From NCBI GenBank assembly GCA_031273665.1, contig JAISRK010000015.1, positions 1 through 14,490 on the forward strand: a stretch of 14,490 nt of DNA, given 5' to 3'. Positions 12,728 to 14,490 of this stretch are shown here, piece after piece. The position numbers and the translations under genes were made by a program. The notes below the pieces were generated by a model. The model had not been told where the DNA came from, did not search any database, and saw nothing but the letters and a program-made list of their open reading frames with translations. How positions within the stretch are numbered: the stretch's first letter is position 1; the number at the start of each line of letters is the position of its first letter. This DNA comes from Holosporales bacterium (GTDB lineage: Bacteria > Pseudomonadota > Alphaproteobacteria > UBA3830 > JAIRMZ01).

Positions 12728-14490
12728 TCATGAATTGGCTAAAGAGCGTGACATAGTCGGATAAATGCTTCGTCCCCACGTCTTCTGATTTATCTTCTCA
12801 ACAACCTTCTGAGAGATCGCTTGAGCAGTAAGCCCAAAAAAAGTAAATAAGTCTGCAGCTCTTCCCGAAAGGCCGAAATGGTTGATGCCGAAGGCGTGCC
12901 CATGCTCTCCTACATATTTCTCCCATCCCAACGAGGACCCAGCTTCTATGCTCACACGGACAGGCGTCTCTCCCAAGATATGCCGCTTGTAGGCCGTTTC
13001 CTGCTGATCGAAAAGCTCCCAACAGGGCAGACTAACAACAGCGCCACAGAACCCCTGTGCGTTCAGCAGTTTTTTGGCTTCAAGAGCGATGGAAACTTCT
13101 GATCCTGTCGCTAAAAGAGTAAATTGACGGTCGTCGGCGTCTTCTTCCAGAAGATATCCGCCTTGCTCGGGACTCCCTATGGAGCGACGAGAAGAAAGAC
13201 ACACGGGCGGCACTTTTTGCCGCGTCAGGACCAAGGCAGAGGGACCATCGTGTCGATGTAATGCACTTGCCCAGCACGCGCAGGTTTCAACCGTGTCCGC
13301 TGGGCGGAAGACATAAAGGTTAGGAATGAGTCGTAAGCTCATCAGATGCTCGACGGGCTGATGCGTTGGGCCATCTTCACCCACTCCGATCGAGTCGTGC
13401 GTAAAAATATAGAGGACTTGTAGGTGCATCATAGCTCCTAAACGCAGTGCGGGCCGCATATAATCGCTAAAAACGAGAAACGTCCCACCATAAGGAATCG
13501 CATGACCATACAAGGCCAGACCATTCATAAATGCCGCCATACCGTGTTCACGAATGCCATAATACAAGTATTGGCCCTGCGCCGTATCTGCAGAAAATAC
13601 CGGCATGGCTGGCACTTTTGTGCAATTAGGAGTCGTTAAATCAGCAGATCCTCCTATAAGAACCGGGCATAACGGGGCAACAGTTTGTAAAACACGGGAA
13701 GAGCTTGCACGCGTCGCACACGGCGTAGGTGTTTCAAAATGCTCCTTCTTGAGCGTTTCCAACGCTTCAAACACGACATCAGGCACACGTTTTGACTCAT
13801 AAGGTGGGGATTTTTTTGACGCATGATATTGGTCTATATTGCGTTGTGCCAACATACGCCATGCTTCAAGAATCTCCTCTGGAATTTCGAAAGGCGCATA
13901 AGGCCAATGCAGTAACTCCTGCATGCGGCAACGCTCTTCGGGCCCAATACATCCTCCGTGAACACGGGACGTCCCCGCAAGCGTGGGGGCACCATGCCCA
14001 ATCTCGGTGCGACAACGAATAAGAGACGGCCGAGGATCCGCCAACGCTTCTTGAAGACCACGATAAATATCGTCCGAATCATGGCCATTCACAGTACAAA
14101 CATGCCAGTTTTCCGCCACAAAATGCGCGCCCACATCGCCACTTGAGACGATATGTGTCGGACCATCGATGGTGATCCCGTTATCATCAAAAAGGACAAT
14201 AAGTTCGCTGAGCCGCAAATGACCAGCTAAAGAAATGGCCTCATACGCAACTCCTTCCATCAGGTCGCCATCTCCCACACATACGTATGTCTTATGGGCA
14301 CCCTCTTCCGGACAAAGCGCATGGTGTCGCATAGCGGCGGCGCACAGTCCAACAGCCATAGCCAGCCCCTGCCCGAGTGGGCCTGTTGTCATCTCCACTC
14401 CAGGGAGCACACCGTATTCTGGATGACCCGACGTATTCGCATGTATTGTTCGAAAGCTCTGTAAATCATGCAATGTGGGCTGGTCGTACC
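12728..14490 (-). CDS. tkt: Transketolase, N-terminus beyond the window
   Basis: Transketolase moves two-carbon ketol units between sugar phosphates in the pentose phosphate pathway, using thiamine diphosphate. In the window 586 codons are open; the frame continues past 14490, with YDQPT directly before the LHDLQSF segment, so the TTG at 14471-14473 is an internal Leu and roughly 75-80 N-terminal residues are missing. Visible are GHPEYG, TTGPLGQG, the cofactor motif starting GDGDLMEG (about 14252-14275) and ending DDNGITIDG, GGSADLT, YYGIREHGMAAFMNG with the catalytic Glu, the pyrimidine-domain THDSIGVGEDGPTHQPVEHL and the C-terminal EAGSSLGWEKYVG and GLSGRAADLF. The stop is TGA at 12728-12730. 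No frame disruption was seen. Its neighbours do not share its pathway. Confidence 0.96.
   Translation of the reverse strand, partial: YDQPTLHDLQSFRTIHANTSGHPEYGVLPGVEMTTGPLGQGLAMAVGLCAAAMRHHALCPEEGAHKTYVCVGDGDLMEGVAYEAISLAGHLRLSELIVLFDDNGITIDGPTHIVSSGDVGAHFVAENWHVCTVNGHDSDDIYRGLQEALADPRPSLIRCRTEIGHGAPTLAGTSRVHGGCIGPEERCRMQELLHWPYAPFEIPEEILEAWRMLAQRNIDQYHASKKSPPYESKRVPDVVFEALETLKKEHFETPTPCATRASSSRVLQTVAPLCPVLIGGSADLTTPNCTKVPAMPVFSADTAQGQYLYYGIREHGMAAFMNGLALYGHAIPYGGTFLVFSDYMRPALRLGAMMHLQVLYIFTHDSIGVGEDGPTHQPVEHLMSLRLIPNLYVFRPADTVETCACWASALHRHDGPSALVLTRQKVPPVCLSSRRSIGSPEQGGYLLEEDADDRQFTLLATGSEVSIALEAKKLLNAQGFCGAVVSLPCWELFDQQETAYKRHILGETPVRVSIEAGSSLGWEKYVGEHGHAFGINHFGLSGRAADLFTFFGLTAQAISQKVVEKINQKTWGRSIYPTMSRSLANS

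Overview
The window reads as part of an alphaproteobacterial chromosome. Supporting signs are the head-to-tail block plsY-dprA-topA, an IF-1 with the typical alphaproteobacterial [16 protein letters not shown] core, a FabG ending in HVNGGLAMI, and flagellar hook genes behind sigma-54 promoters. Base composition looks moderate (about half G+C by eye). A ProP/MHS-type transporter at the left edge and tight, overlapping genes would suit a host-associated but flagellated lineage such as the Holosporales. That placement is inference only, and no rRNA or tRNA is present to test it.

Layout. Positions 1-193 (minus) hold the start of a ProP-like MFS transporter. fabD-fabG (minus, 441-2137) make malonyl-ACP and reduce 3-ketoacyl-ACP. 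Diverging from them is a plus-strand translation operon, infA-hfq-prfB (2316-3991), whose last gene needs the classic RF2 autoregulatory +1 frameshift, so the true start is 2881 and not the ATG inside the shifted frame. Converging on it is plsY-dprA-topA (minus, 4105-8285), with 17-20 bp gene overlaps, a candidate promoter in front of plsY and a candidate terminator after topA.

The distinctive part is 8486-12501: two tandem paralogous hook-protein (flgE) cassettes on the minus strand. Each carries, in the same order, an upstream conserved block with a tiny plus-strand ORF, a second conserved 20-bp block, a textbook GG-N10-GC sigma-54 promoter, a leader of about 105 nt with two hairpins, a Shine-Dalgarno, flgE, and a strong intrinsic terminator. 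The hairpins keep their position while their sequence changes, with covarying pairs. The FlgE ends are conserved and the middle (hook surface) domain has diverged. A stretch of about 650 bp with no recognised gene separates the cassettes.

The right edge (12728-14490, minus) is a transketolase missing its N-terminus at the window boundary. No CRISPR array, tRNA, rRNA, insertion sequence or prophage gene was seen.
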